Source: Caldifarciminota bacterium
GTDB taxonomy: Bacteria; Hydrothermota; Tepidihabitantia; Tepidihabitantales; Tepidihabitantaceae
Length of the DNA stretch: 10,486 nt
Assembly (NCBI GenBank): GCA_016935295.1
Contig: JAFGRF010000233.1
Coordinates: 1 to 10,486 of the forward strand
Reading direction: 5' to 3'
Below the pieces are notes generated by a model. It had not been told where the DNA came from. It worked only from the letters and a program-made list of their open reading frames with translations, and did not search any database. Positions 1 to 7,508 of the stretch are shown here, piece after piece. Position 1 is the stretch's first letter, and the number at the start of each line of letters is the position of its first letter. The translations under genes and the position numbers were made by a program.

Positions 1-97
1 CATCAAGGTTTGCAGGAATCGCTGCATAGGCTGACGCGGCCAACATCATTCGATGTTGCCGGCATCCTGATCTAGGGATTATGTAAAGTTAATGTGG
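1..97. other. left-edge stretch, coding status unclear
   Basis: Two short open frames reach the window edge and neither is convincing. On the plus strand frame 1 is open from base 1 to a TAG at 73-75 (24 codons, ending FDVAGILI), which could be the tail of a convergent gene. On the minus strand an ATGATG at 49-44 opens a frame running off the edge (MMLAASAYAAIPANLD). By hand count only about half of third codon positions are G or C in each. A 7-bp inverted repeat, CAACATC/GATGTTG with an ATTC loop, sits at 41-58 without a T-run. Sequence to the left is needed to decide. Confidence 0.3.
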
Positions 98-131
98 AAA
101 AACCCGAGGGCACCTATGAGGCCGGGACGGG
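98..131 (-). terminator. candidate intrinsic terminator after glycosyltransferase
   Basis: Read on the minus strand, an imperfect hairpin is followed by five T residues. The outer arms are CCCG (131-128) and CGGG (106-103), an inner stem GGCCT/AGG(TG)CC closes a CAT loop, and the T-run lies at 102-98. The stem overlaps the last codons and the TAG stop of the glycosyltransferase, so this is where its transcript would be expected to end. The stem has internal mismatches, so the call is moderate. Folding energy was not computed. Confidence 0.4.
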
Positions 132-1163
132 CTGTTTGCCGGTTGCGGATTGGTAGACCGCGGCCAGGGTCTCCCCTGCGCGAGACCAGAGGTAGTTCTC
201 CCGGATATGATCGCGCAGGCGGGAGTCTTTCTTGCGCGCGAGGGTCTGCTTGATGGAGTTGCGGATGGATTCTTCGGACGCCGGCTGAAGGTACGCCGCG
301 AAGTCCCTGAAGTACTCCTGGGTGCCGCCGTACCGCGTGATGCAGATTTTGGCGCCGGCGAGCCCGGCCTCGAGCGCGGCCAGGCCCGGAGTCTCGTAGA
401 GCGACGGCAGGACAAAGGTGTCGCAGGCCGCATACGCCGATTCGAGTATGGGCGAGTCCGGGGCAAGGCCGGGAATGACCTTGATGTTCGGGGTCTCGGC
501 CACGAGCTTCATGCACTGCCGGGCATATCCGGTCTCGGACACGGGCCCGATGATCACGGCCTGAACCCCGAGCTCTTTGACCGCCTTGAGCATGGGGAAG
601 ACGTTCTTGCGCGCCGGGCCGACGTGGCCGACGTAGAGGACAAAGTCCTTGAGCCCGTATTCCTTCACAAACAGTTCTGGGGAGGCTTTGGCGAACCTCT
701 CCTCCACGCCGTTCGGCAACTCGTGCATCTTGTCACGCGATATCCCGAACCCGCGGGCCAGCATCTCCATTTCGTCCTGGGTGTCGGGCAGGACCAGCTC
801 GGCCATCTCGCAGAGTTCTTTGCAGAACATATGTTCGGTCCAGAACCCACCGCGCTGCCTGACCTTGCCGGCAATGCCGACCGCGGTCGCCACCCGGGCC
901 GGGTTGTGGCGCGAGTAGAATACCGGGGTCACGATGAGCCGCATGCCAAGGCCGTGGATCGACCGTCCCAGGTGGTAGGTGCCGACGTGTGAGCCGAACA
1001 GGTGGAAGAAAGCGTACTCCTTCAGTTTGTAGCGCTTCCAGGGGTCGAAGAACTCGACCTCGTGCCCCAGCTTTGCGAGTTCGCGCGCCAGCGCTCGCAT
1101 CTGCACTTCTACCCCGCCGCCGAGTACGGTGATCGCGGAGAACGAACCGAAAAGAACCCTCAA
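114..1163 (-). CDS. GT-B fold glycosyltransferase (GT4-like), 349 aa
   Basis: Cytoplasmic or membrane-associated retaining glycosyltransferase that would transfer a sugar from a nucleotide-sugar donor to a growing glycan. The N-terminal Rossmann half starts at MRVLFGSFSAITVLGGGVEV with the glycine-rich acceptor-side loop at residues 15-17. The C-terminal half starts near residue 174 (FVLYVGHVGPARKN) and carries the family signature YETPGLAALEA at residues 256-266, with the E-x7-E pair E257/E265. Length is typical of the family. The start is TTG (1163-1161): the protein begins exactly where GT-B enzymes begin, but only a weak GGA lies upstream. The gene is 136 bp downstream of the polysaccharide deacetylase gene and probably has its own promoter at 1292-1320. 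Donor and acceptor sugars cannot be read from the sequence. Confidence 0.88.
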   Translation of the reverse strand: MRVLFGSFSAITVLGGGVEVQMRALARELAKLGHEVEFFDPWKRYKLKEYAFFHLFGSHVGTYHLGRSIHGLGMRLIVTPVFYSRHNPARVATAVGIAGKVRQRGGFWTEHMFCKELCEMAELVLPDTQDEMEMLARGFGISRDKMHELPNGVEERFAKASPELFVKEYGLKDFVLYVGHVGPARKNVFPMLKAVKELGVQAVIIGPVSETGYARQCMKLVAETPNIKVIPGLAPDSPILESAYAACDTFVLPSLYETPGLAALEAGLAGAKICITRYGGTQEYFRDFAAYLQPASEESIRNSIKQTLARKKDSRLRDHIRENYLWSRAGETLAAVYQSATGKQPVPAS

Positions 1164-1170
1164 GGCAAGG

Positions 1171-1224
1171 TCCGAATGACGAAGCTCGAGTGGCGATTGA
1201 AATCCGAATGACGAAGGACGAAGG
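1171..1224. repeat. short intergenic direct repeats (TCCGAATGACGAAG and ACGAAGG)
   Basis: The 14-mer TCCGAATGACGAAG occurs exactly at 1171-1184 and 1203-1216. The second copy runs into a tandem ACGAAGG (1211-1217 and 1218-1224). On the minus strand this lies in the untranslated leader just upstream of the glycosyltransferase start. Such GAATGACGAAG-type units look like a dispersed non-coding repeat. I see no open frame or clear hairpin that explains them. Confidence 0.6.
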
Positions 1225-1291
1225 ACGCTTCCTTCGACCCGAACCGCTGAGGTGAGTGGTCCGTGACGGTGTTGGCCATTGGTGGTGGCGA

Positions 1292-1320
1292 ACTATAGCC
1301 TAGCCGCGGTGCCCCTGCAA
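1292..1320 (-). promoter_or_regulatory. candidate sigma-70 promoter for the glycosyltransferase
   Basis: On the minus strand TTGCAG (1320-1315) and TATAGT (1297-1292) are separated by 17 bp. The -35 box lies inside the last codons of the deacetylase gene and the -10 box just past its stop. Transcription would begin near 1285 and leave a leader of about 120 nt, which contains the short repeats, before the glycosyltransferase start at 1163. The sequence match is good; use is inferred. Confidence 0.5.
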
Positions 1321-2859
1321 GTTCTTTCGAACTCGGCGGTTGAGGCTTCTTGCCTGAAGCAGCACACTGGACTTGCGGCTTTGGAGGACTCTCTGGTCAA
1401 ACGGGACAGGTTCGGGCAAGAGTTGCCAGTTGAGATCGGAAAGCAGGTGCTCACCGGCTCGTACGGGCAGCAAGACATACCTTCCGTCTTGCTCAGCTAC
1501 GACTGAAAGGTCTCTATCCTCCTGTTCTGCTGTGACTTTCAGCACTTTGCCTGAAACGCTGGCGTCCCAGATGAAGCGTTCGCGGCGCCGCCACCATCTG
1601 GCATAGCTGGTCATGGTCGTTGTCGAGCCGCACCGCTCCTTGCCGTAGGTCAGAACGTCGGCGAGCAGATCTTCGAACTGGGCGATGCGTTCAGGATGGT
1701 CATAGAGAATGCAGGGCTCCTGCCGCGCAACCTGCAGGTCAACTACCTTTCGGAAGTAGGCTGCTATCTGCTTCTCGCTGGCCCGGGCCGCAACCAGCCT
1801 GCCGATGCAAACAGGATGGACCGGCACCTGCAGCACCCTACTCAGCCGGCCTCGGACAACCGGCCGGAAGGGCAGGTCGTCGTAGGCTGAGCAGAACTCG
1901 GATGAGTACTCGAACCCGAGCTCTTCGAAGGCGCGGTTCAGGTTCGGGCTCCATTCGCCGAACGGAGCCACCACGCCGCAGGGAACAATGCCGGCCTCGC
2001 CCATCGTCTCCTTTGCCGCACGGAAGTTGTCGAGGTTGCGTTTGTAGTCGGGATAGACCGTGTGGCGCAGGCAGTGGAGTTGGATGTCATGACCCTGGCG
2101 CACGAGGCCGGCAAAGAGGTCGAGATGCGCCTTGTGCGCTCCCACGTTCACGAACCAGCTGAACTTCATGCCGACCCGCTCGCCCAGCCGGGCTACGGCT
2201 TCGAGGTTCTTTCTCGGGCCGAAGTCGGTATCGACCCGGAACGCGAAGGCGCTCCGGTCCCGGCCCGGAACCGAAGAAAGGTGGACGTAGGGAAGACCCT
2301 GGTGAGCGAAAAGCAGCCTGAAGGAGTTGCCGACAAGCCGACGCACATCTCCCCTGCTCGTACGCGCCACAGTGTCGTAGGGCAGGCGTGGAGTGTCGGC
2401 ATAGAACTGCCTGGGTGCGGACCCAGTCACGCCGAGAACGCTGCTGACCTCGAACGGAAGTATGATGCAGAAGCCGCTGCCAACAGGAGCCGCGACGATC
2501 GCCTTTGCGCCCGAGTCGGTGACCCCGGAGTTCGCACCAGAGAGGATGGTCCCGCGCGTCTCGGCATCGATAATCCCGAGGTTGCGAAAGAGCGGCGAGT
2601 CGCCTTCAGGTGCTACCCAGCGCACGCGTCGGTGCATGGGCTTGAGCTTGAACCAGGCCGCAACGGCGTTCCCGCCAGTGGCAAGGAGCCCGGCGCCGGA
2701 CTGGATGTGTTGCCAAACCTGCTGGGCAGCTGTTCCTTCCGGTTCTTGGTTTAGTACCACGACCGTTCGGCCAGCAAGACGCGGGCCAGGACTGAAGCTG
2801 ACACCCTCTTGCCGCAGGACTTCAGACCAGTGCACGTCGTCTGCCCAGAGGGTGATCAT
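1300..2859 (-). CDS. polysaccharide deacetylase (NodB/CE4-like) with N-terminal amidotransferase-like domain, 519 aa
   Basis: Probable metal-dependent de-acetylase acting on a glycan. Residues about 200-410 show the CE4 pattern. Motif 1 is FRVDTDF with D210 and D212. Motif 2 is GHDIQLHCLRH with the metal-binding H262-x3-H266. A motif-3-like APFGEW lies at 298-303, and YDHPER with H388 comes late. The usual motif-3 arginine appears replaced by V297, so activity is not certain. Residues 1-190 look like a class I glutamine-amidotransferase-like alpha/beta domain (VVVLNQEPEG, LLATGGNAV) without an obvious catalytic cysteine. Residues from about 420 form a basic, beta-rich tail. No signal peptide is seen, which is odd for an enzyme acting on exported polymer. 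The ATG at 2859 is chosen because it overlaps the flippase stop as ATGA and has GAGGA at 2868-2864; a longer reading frame upstream is spurious. Confidence 0.82.
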   Translation of the reverse strand: MITLWADDVHWSEVLRQEGVSFSPGPRLAGRTVVVLNQEPEGTAAQQVWQHIQSGAGLLATGGNAVAAWFKLKPMHRRVRWVAPEGDSPLFRNLGIIDAETRGTILSGANSGVTDSGAKAIVAAPVGSGFCIILPFEVSSVLGVTGSAPRQFYADTPRLPYDTVARTSRGDVRRLVGNSFRLLFAHQGLPYVHLSSVPGRDRSAFAFRVDTDFGPRKNLEAVARLGERVGMKFSWFVNVGAHKAHLDLFAGLVRQGHDIQLHCLRHTVYPDYKRNLDNFRAAKETMGEAGIVPCGVVAPFGEWSPNLNRAFEELGFEYSSEFCSAYDDLPFRPVVRGRLSRVLQVPVHPVCIGRLVAARASEKQIAAYFRKVVDLQVARQEPCILYDHPERIAQFEDLLADVLTYGKERCGSTTTMTSYARWWRRRERFIWDASVSGKVLKVTAEQEDRDLSVVAEQDGRYVLLPVRAGEHLLSDLNWQLLPEPVPFDQRVLQSRKSSVLLQARSLNRRVRKNLQGHRG

Positions 2860-4253
2860 CCGTTCCTCGCCAGTCCGATATCGTCGGCTGTTATGCCTCT
2901 GAGTAGGAGTATGAAGACCGAGTAGGTCAGCGCTCCGAATCCGATGCACCCGACCAGGTTCATGTCACGCAGCAGGAAGACCACGATTGCCATGGCCGAG
3001 ACCGCGGCAATCGGCGCAAGAACCCGCAGGTCGAGCTTCGGTCTCACCGCACTGAGCAGGTCTCTGCCCATCAGCGCGAGGAGCACTAGTTCACCGGCAA
3101 CGAGCGCAAGCGCAGCACCGAGCGAGCCGGCGAGCGGGACTGCCGCGAAGTTGAGCACAACTGCGGTGCCCACGCCGATGGCTGTGTTACTGAGGAACCG
3201 CCGTTCTCTGCCGACCGCAAGCAGGGTGTAGCCGGCGAGGCTGTTGAACATGCTGAGCGGCACGAACCAGACCATGACACGGAGAATCGGGTATGCGGTT
3301 GCGTAGCCGGAGCTGAACACCGTCTCGAGTAGCGGGCGAGCAAGGATAGCCGCGCCCACGCAGAACGGGATGCTCAACGCGAGGACTATCCGCGCGGCGG
3401 TCCCGACCAGCTCGGGCAGACGGTCGGGTCGGTCTTTGACAAAGCGCGAAACCACCGGGAAGAACACGGTGTAGAAGACGCGATCAAGGGTCATGAGGAA
3501 GAATACCAGCCGAAAGGCGCTGTTGTAGATGCCGGTCTGCTGGAACGTGGCAATGAGCCCGAGCAGAACCAGGCCGATATTGACGTGCACCTGGGTGAGC
3601 AGCGAGGCGGCGCCGATAGGCCAGGCCGGCCTGATGAGCTCGCGCCACCTCAGACAACCGAGGCGGAAACGGGGCAGGCCGAACCGCGGCACATAGTTCA
3701 CGAACAGCACCAGTACGCCGAGCAATGTGGCAATGGTGAATGCGATCGGTACCGAGAGAATGGCCTCGGAGTCCCGGACCAGCACAAGTGTGAGCGCGAA
3801 GTAAGCGCAGTTGGTGACTACCCGCGAGACCGAGACAAAGCCCATCTTCTCGGAACCGATGAATACCCACTCGATCAGGAGGCTCTGGGCAATTACAGCC
3901 AAGGAGTAGAGCAGGAGCAGCCATTTCACGCTCGCCGGCTTGGGAAGAACTACGGCAATGAGTACCATCACCGCGGCCGCGACCAGGCCGAGCAGCAGGC
4001 GCAGGGGCAGGACGCTCCCAACCAACTCACGGGCCTGCGAGCGGTCCCGGGCTACCGAGCGCGTGCCCACGGTCACCAGGCCCAGGTCGGTGGAGACGAC
4101 ACCGTATGCCATCACTGCCGCGGCAAACCCGACCTCGCCGAAGCCGTCGACGCCGAGCCGCCGCGCCAGCACCGCGGTCGTGAGAAATCCGAAAATGCGC
4201 GAGGCCGCCTCGCCTGCAAAGAGGTAGCCGGCATTGCGAACCGGGCCTCTCAT
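2856..4253 (-). CDS. oligosaccharide flippase, Wzx/polysaccharide biosynthesis family, 466 aa
   Basis: Integral inner-membrane transporter of the MOP superfamily that would flip lipid-linked oligosaccharide to the outer face. It starts MRGPVRNAGYLFAGEAASRI, the typical amphipathic start and first helix of this family, followed by TTAVLARRLGVDGFGEVGF. About 12-14 hydrophobic segments are spread evenly to residue 455, with charged loops such as RSVARDRSQARE near residue 65 and FVKDRPDRLPE near residue 255. Length fits the family. The ATG at 4253-4251 overlaps the upstream glycosyltransferase stop (ATGA), and I see no separate Shine-Dalgarno, so it probably depends on translational coupling. Its 3' end overlaps the deacetylase start by the same 4 nt. 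Placement between a glycosyltransferase and a deacetylase supports a Wzx-like role. Confidence 0.9.
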   Translation of the reverse strand: MRGPVRNAGYLFAGEAASRIFGFLTTAVLARRLGVDGFGEVGFAAAVMAYGVVSTDLGLVTVGTRSVARDRSQARELVGSVLPLRLLLGLVAAAVMVLIAVVLPKPASVKWLLLLYSLAVIAQSLLIEWVFIGSEKMGFVSVSRVVTNCAYFALTLVLVRDSEAILSVPIAFTIATLLGVLVLFVNYVPRFGLPRFRLGCLRWRELIRPAWPIGAASLLTQVHVNIGLVLLGLIATFQQTGIYNSAFRLVFFLMTLDRVFYTVFFPVVSRFVKDRPDRLPELVGTAARIVLALSIPFCVGAAILARPLLETVFSSGYATAYPILRVMVWFVPLSMFNSLAGYTLLAVGRERRFLSNTAIGVGTAVVLNFAAVPLAGSLGAALALVAGELVLLALMGRDLLSAVRPKLDLRVLAPIAAVSAMAIVVFLLRDMNLVGCIGFGALTYSVFILLLRGITADDIGLARNG

Positions 4254-5389
4254 CGTGCGAGCCCCGCGTAGAGGTCGAGCAAGGCCTTCTCGGCGATTCG
4301 CCAATGATAGCGAGCGAGCACCGCTTTCCTGCCTGCCTCTCCCCTGTTCCGGCACAGGCCGGGGTCGGAAAGGGCCGCAATCATGGCTGCGCCGATGCTG
4401 TCGGGTTCCTTCGGGTCAACCAGCCAGCCTGAATCCGCCTGCCGGACCACCGGCCCGATCTCGGGAAAGTCGCTCGCAATCACTGCCAGGCCCGAGCCCA
4501 TGAACTCGAACAGCTTGTTAGGCTGGCCGGTGAAGTCGTTGCCCCGCTCGGGCTGGAAGAGAATCAGGCCGGCAAGGCAGGGGCGGAGCGCCTCAAACAT
4601 GGCAGCGTACGGAAGCGAGCCGAGGAACTCCACGTTGGGCTCCATCTTCTCGGCGCGGATGTACTGACGCGCCCGGCCTTCGATGTCGTCGCGCGGGTCG
4701 AATCCGCCGATGACCTTGACCTTCACTTCAGGGAATCGGCGTACCACCGGGGAAAACGCCTCGAGCAGCAGCTCAAATCCGCGCGGTTTGGAGATGAGGC
4801 CGGTCCAGGCAAACCACGGCTTCCGTTCCGGAACCGGCTCAGACAGCAGGTCGAGCGGCGGGTAGTTCGGCACCAGCACCGGCGTACATCCCTGCTTCAT
4901 GAAGCGGGCGGCCCGGGTCAGGTTGGTTTCGATAATCGCATCGGCATCCCGGCACGCCCTTGACTCGAGCCGCGTCACTGCCAGCCAACCCAGCCAGCGG
5001 ACCATGAGTGACTGATCCTTCCGGTCGAGCCGCATGCGCGGGAACCACTCGCTCGATTCGTACACCACTCTAGTGTCCGGCCGGCGCCGCTTGAGCGCGA
5101 ACCCGGCCCTGAGGGTCCAGGGATCGAGACATTGGTAGATGTCGCAGGATTCGCCTGCAGCCGCGCGGGCAATCGTTCTGATCAGTTCGGGCTTAGGCCT
5201 CTGGGTCTTGGTGATCAGCCTGACGCCTGACTCGGACCGCACCTCGTCCCGATCTCCGAGCCCGACTATGCGCACGTCGTAGCCGGCGCGTGCCAGCGAG
5301 ACTGCCTCCCGGTCGAGGAAGCGGCTGTAGCGGGCAGGATGTGAGGTCGTCGACAGGCAGACCCGCAACGGTTGCCCGGACTGGCTCAA
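4250..5389 (-). CDS. GT-B fold glycosyltransferase (GT4-like), 379 aa
   Basis: Second glycosyltransferase of the locus. The N-terminal half begins LRVCLSTTSHPARYSRFLDREA and contains YESSEWFPRMR (110-120), probably on the acceptor side. The C-terminal nucleotide-sugar half begins near residue 191 (PWFAWTGLISKPRGFE) and ends with the donor-binding region QPNKLFEFMGSGLAVIASD (289-307), with E295 in the usual place and SGWLVDP after it. The protein is full length for the family. The start is given as TTG (5389-5387), which overlaps the stop of the upstream hydrolase gene as TTGA. No Shine-Dalgarno is visible, so re-initiation after the upstream stop is likely. Conserved sequence begins at about residue 8, so a slightly later start is possible. 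It overlaps the flippase gene by 4 nt at its 3' end. Sugar specificity is not readable. Confidence 0.88.
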   Translation of the reverse strand: MSQSGQPLRVCLSTTSHPARYSRFLDREAVSLARAGYDVRIVGLGDRDEVRSESGVRLITKTQRPKPELIRTIARAAAGESCDIYQCLDPWTLRAGFALKRRRPDTRVVYESSEWFPRMRLDRKDQSLMVRWLGWLAVTRLESRACRDADAIIETNLTRAARFMKQGCTPVLVPNYPPLDLLSEPVPERKPWFAWTGLISKPRGFELLLEAFSPVVRRFPEVKVKVIGGFDPRDDIEGRARQYIRAEKMEPNVEFLGSLPYAAMFEALRPCLAGLILFQPERGNDFTGQPNKLFEFMGSGLAVIASDFPEIGPVVRQADSGWLVDPKEPDSIGAAMIAALSDPGLCRNRGEAGRKAVLARYHWRIAEKALLDLYAGLAR

Positions 5390-6351
5390 GACGGCTGTTG
5401 CTCTGCTTGCGAAGGCGCGGGCTGCTCGCCCGGCTCAGCCGGCTTCACCGGCGGCTTGAGCTGACCCAGCGCGCGCAGGCACTCCCGGGCCGTGTTGGTG
5501 TGGATCTCACCGGTGTCCTTGGCGTCGAGCGCGTAGCCGCCGGCAGTGACCGGCGCCACCGGGATGCCGCGTTTGTAGCAGGCTTCGATGACGATGCGGT
5601 CGCGGAACGCGAGGCCGCGCTTGGTGAGCCGCAGCGCCCCGAGTTGGTCGTACTTGAACGGGTCGGCCCCGGCCACGTAGACAACGAGTTCGGGCTTGTG
5701 CTGAGAGAGAATCTTGCCCACGATGTTCTGCAGCTGCTCGATGTATACGTCATCACTGGTCTCGTCGTCCAGCCCGATGTCCAGGTCGGACCGCTCCTTG
5801 ACCGGATAGAGGCGCTCCTGGTGAATGGAGAACGTGAACACGTTGGTGTCGCCCTGGAAGATGCGCGCTGTGCCATTGCCCTGGTGCAGATCGCAGTCGA
5901 TGACCGCGGCCCGCTCGATCAGCTTGTCGTGCTGCATCTTGCGGATCCCGACGGCGATGTCGTTGATATAGCAGAACCCTTCGCCGTGGTCGGCAAAGGC
6001 GTGGTGGAATCCGCCGCCGATGTGCATCGCGATCTTGTCGTCCAGCGCCATCCGGCACGCTTCGATGGTGCCGGACGCGAAGAGCATGAAGCCCTGCACT
6101 ACCTCGGAGGTCAGAGGCAGCTCAGAGTGGACGGTCCGCGGGCTCCAGCGGAGGTTGAGCAGGTCTTCGACATACTCCTTGGTGTGCACGAGCTGGATGT
6201 CATCGATGTTCGGCTCAGGCGGCTCGACGAAATCGAACGGGACTGCCTGGTTGGTGGCAATGAGGTTGTCACGCACCATCGCGTACTTCTCGGTCTGGAA
6301 GACGTGCGCGCCGATATCCAGCTTGTAGCGGTCGGAATACACGAATCGCAT
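5386..6351 (-). CDS. histone deacetylase-family zinc hydrolase (AcuC/acetylpolyamine deacetylase-like), 321 aa
   Basis: Arginase/deacetylase-fold enzyme that removes acetyl groups from lysine, polyamine or similar amines. The active-site set is complete. H116-H117 lie in GGGFHHAFADHGEGFCYIND, the zinc ligands D154 and H156 in DCDLHQGNGT, the third ligand D230 in AGADPF, and the transition-state tyrosine Y273 in TAGGYA. SIHQERLYP is also typical. The catalytic domain ends near residue 298; the last ~22 residues are rich in Pro, Glu and Gln and look disordered. The ATG at 6351 is chosen over a TTG one codon earlier because AAAGGA (6363-6358) sits 6 nt upstream. It is the first gene after the strong promoter at 6399-6426 and overlaps the following glycosyltransferase. 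Bacterial relatives are often unlinked to glycan genes, so its link to this locus may be regulatory or only transcriptional. Confidence 0.92.
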   Translation of the reverse strand: MRFVYSDRYKLDIGAHVFQTEKYAMVRDNLIATNQAVPFDFVEPPEPNIDDIQLVHTKEYVEDLLNLRWSPRTVHSELPLTSEVVQGFMLFASGTIEACRMALDDKIAMHIGGGFHHAFADHGEGFCYINDIAVGIRKMQHDKLIERAAVIDCDLHQGNGTARIFQGDTNVFTFSIHQERLYPVKERSDLDIGLDDETSDDVYIEQLQNIVGKILSQHKPELVVYVAGADPFKYDQLGALRLTKRGLAFRDRIVIEACYKRGIPVAPVTAGGYALDAKDTGEIHTNTARECLRALGQLKPPVKPAEPGEQPAPSQAEQQPS

Positions 6352-6398
6352 CAAGGGTCCTTTCGGTTCACGGTAGCGCCCCGAAATCAGGGCGGAGA

Positions 6399-6426
6399 AT
6401 TATAGGTTGTCAGTTTCGACTGTCAA
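6399..6426 (-). promoter_or_regulatory. consensus sigma-70 promoter of the polysaccharide gene string
   Basis: On the minus strand a perfect TTGACA (6426-6421) and a perfect TATAAT (6404-6399) are separated by 16 bp. The -35 box overlaps the TGA stop of the upstream dehydratase-like gene (6425-6423). Transcription should start near 6392 and give a leader of about 40 nt with a good ribosome site before the ATG at 6351. A promoter this close to consensus suggests strong constitutive expression unless a repressor acts. I see no clear operator palindrome. Confidence 0.85.
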
Positions 6427-7508
6427 ACCGCATGGCGCCGCTGCCGCTTCTCCAGCAGGGACACAAAGGCCTCGAGCCGGGTCACGACGCCGGTTTCGCT
6501 CGAGTGTTCGTCCAAAGACAGCGGTAGATAGGCGATGTTGTTGTCTCGCGCCGCCTTGGTCATTGTCGGCTGCACCACTGTTGCCGGCATGCAGCCGAAC
6601 GGGTGCACGTGAATGACGCCATCGTATCCCTGCTGAGCGGCGAGCAGCAGGTGGCCAACCGAATTCTGGTCCTCGCCGCCCACGCAGTAGCGCCAGTACG
6701 GGGCGCTGAGCCTGCGCATCTGTATGATCTCGGCCTTGTTCAGCCTGAAGCCGTGGAAACCGATCCAGCGATGAGAGGTCAGGAAAGGATCCACGAGGAC
6801 TCCCATCTCCCCCATGCGGGCGATGACGTCGAAGTTGATGAAGGGCTCGATGACGCAGTAGCTCTCCCCCACGAGCTTGACGCGCAGGATACGCGTCCTG
6901 CCGTTCTGAGGCAGCGCGCCGAACTGCGCACGCGCCGTGCTGCGAATCCGCGTAAGGGCCGCCGGGCTTGATGTCGTCCGGACTTCCTGAATGAGCGTAT
7001 CGAACAGCCGGCAGCAGGCTCTTGCGTCGCGGGCATTCGGCAAGGCCTCGCGGAATCGCGACTCGACTTCCTCGACGGTAGTGGACTTGAGCCAGCCGTT
7101 CCGGAGAGCCCGCGCACTGCTCAGAATCGCGGACGAAAGCCGGCCGTGGTTAAGCGCGATTATCTCGCGGGCGACCTCACCGATCCGTTTCTGGCGCAGC
7201 TGGAGTAACCGGAAGCGATATCCCTCGTCGCGGAGGATTTCGGCCTGGAGCTGGCCGTAGTAGCCGAACCGGCACGACCAGGACCCGGCCGGATAGATGA
7301 TGACGTCCGCGCCCGCATCCAGGGAACGCACCATGTTGCCTAGCGTCAGCTTGAAGGGGACGCACATCGACTCCGGAGACAGACGCGCGCCGATTTCCAG
7401 GGTCTCGCGGGTCGTCTTCGACGGGACCAGGACTTCGGCCCCGAGTGCGCGGAAGATCGCCTCCAAGGCGATCGGCGCCGTACCCATGTATGGCACAGCC
7501 AGCTTCAT
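6423..7508 (-). CDS. 2-hydroxyacyl-CoA dehydratase-like protein, COG3581/DUF2229 type, 361 aa
   Basis: Member of the large family related to 2-hydroxyglutaryl-CoA dehydratase subunits, often annotated as acyl-CoA dehydratase activase-related; the true substrate is unknown. Family signatures are the N-terminal MKLAVPYMGTAPIALEAIF, the SPESMCVPFK motif with C49, GSWSCRFGYYG with C79, YWRYCVGGEDQNSVG with C275, HPFGCMPATVVQP with C306, and the ending LDEHSSETGVVTRLEAF. In this family such cysteines are thought to bind an iron-sulfur cluster. The ATG at 7508 overlaps the upstream stop (ATGA) and is preceded by GAGGAAG (7517-7511), so the start is firm. It is co-transcribed with the related upstream gene. 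No COG1924-type ATPase activase gene is adjacent. Confidence 0.85.
   Translation of the reverse strand: MKLAVPYMGTAPIALEAIFRALGAEVLVPSKTTRETLEIGARLSPESMCVPFKLTLGNMVRSLDAGADVIIYPAGSWSCRFGYYGQLQAEILRDEGYRFRLLQLRQKRIGEVAREIIALNHGRLSSAILSSARALRNGWLKSTTVEEVESRFREALPNARDARACCRLFDTLIQEVRTTSSPAALTRIRSTARAQFGALPQNGRTRILRVKLVGESYCVIEPFINFDVIARMGEMGVLVDPFLTSHRWIGFHGFRLNKAEIIQMRRLSAPYWRYCVGGEDQNSVGHLLLAAQQGYDGVIHVHPFGCMPATVVQPTMTKAARDNNIAYLPLSLDEHSSETGVVTRLEAFVSLLEKRQRRHAV

Noticed and set aside
150..992. Plus-strand open frame of 280 codons opposite the first glycosyltransferase
   Set aside because: The opposite strand carries a full GT-B protein with the E-x7-E motif. The plus frame has no family features.
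1171..1224. CRISPR-like repeats
   Set aside because: Only two 14-nt copies with an 18-nt gap; far too short and few for an array, and no cas gene is present.
2062..2754. Plus-strand frame of 230 codons opposite the deacetylase
   Set aside because: Shadow of the CE4 domain; no start signal or domain of its own.
2860..2949. 30-residue extension of the deacetylase upstream of 2859
   Set aside because: It overlaps the flippase end, while the ATG at 2859 has a Shine-Dalgarno GAGGA and the ATGA overlap.
3585..4271. Plus-strand frame of 228 codons opposite the flippase
   Set aside because: It is rich in His, Gln, Arg and Glu, as expected when hydrophobic codons are read backwards; the membrane protein on the minus strand is clearly real.
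4254..4355. N-terminal extension of the flippase (34 residues)
   Set aside because: It overlaps the glycosyltransferase, is hydrophilic and Arg-rich, and the ATG at 4253 gives the family-typical start and an ATGA junction.
5290..6405. Long plus-strand open frame (371 codons) opposite the histone deacetylase-family gene
   Set aside because: It is antisense to a gene with a complete conserved active site. It has no recognisable domain, and long antisense frames are common in G+C-rich genes.
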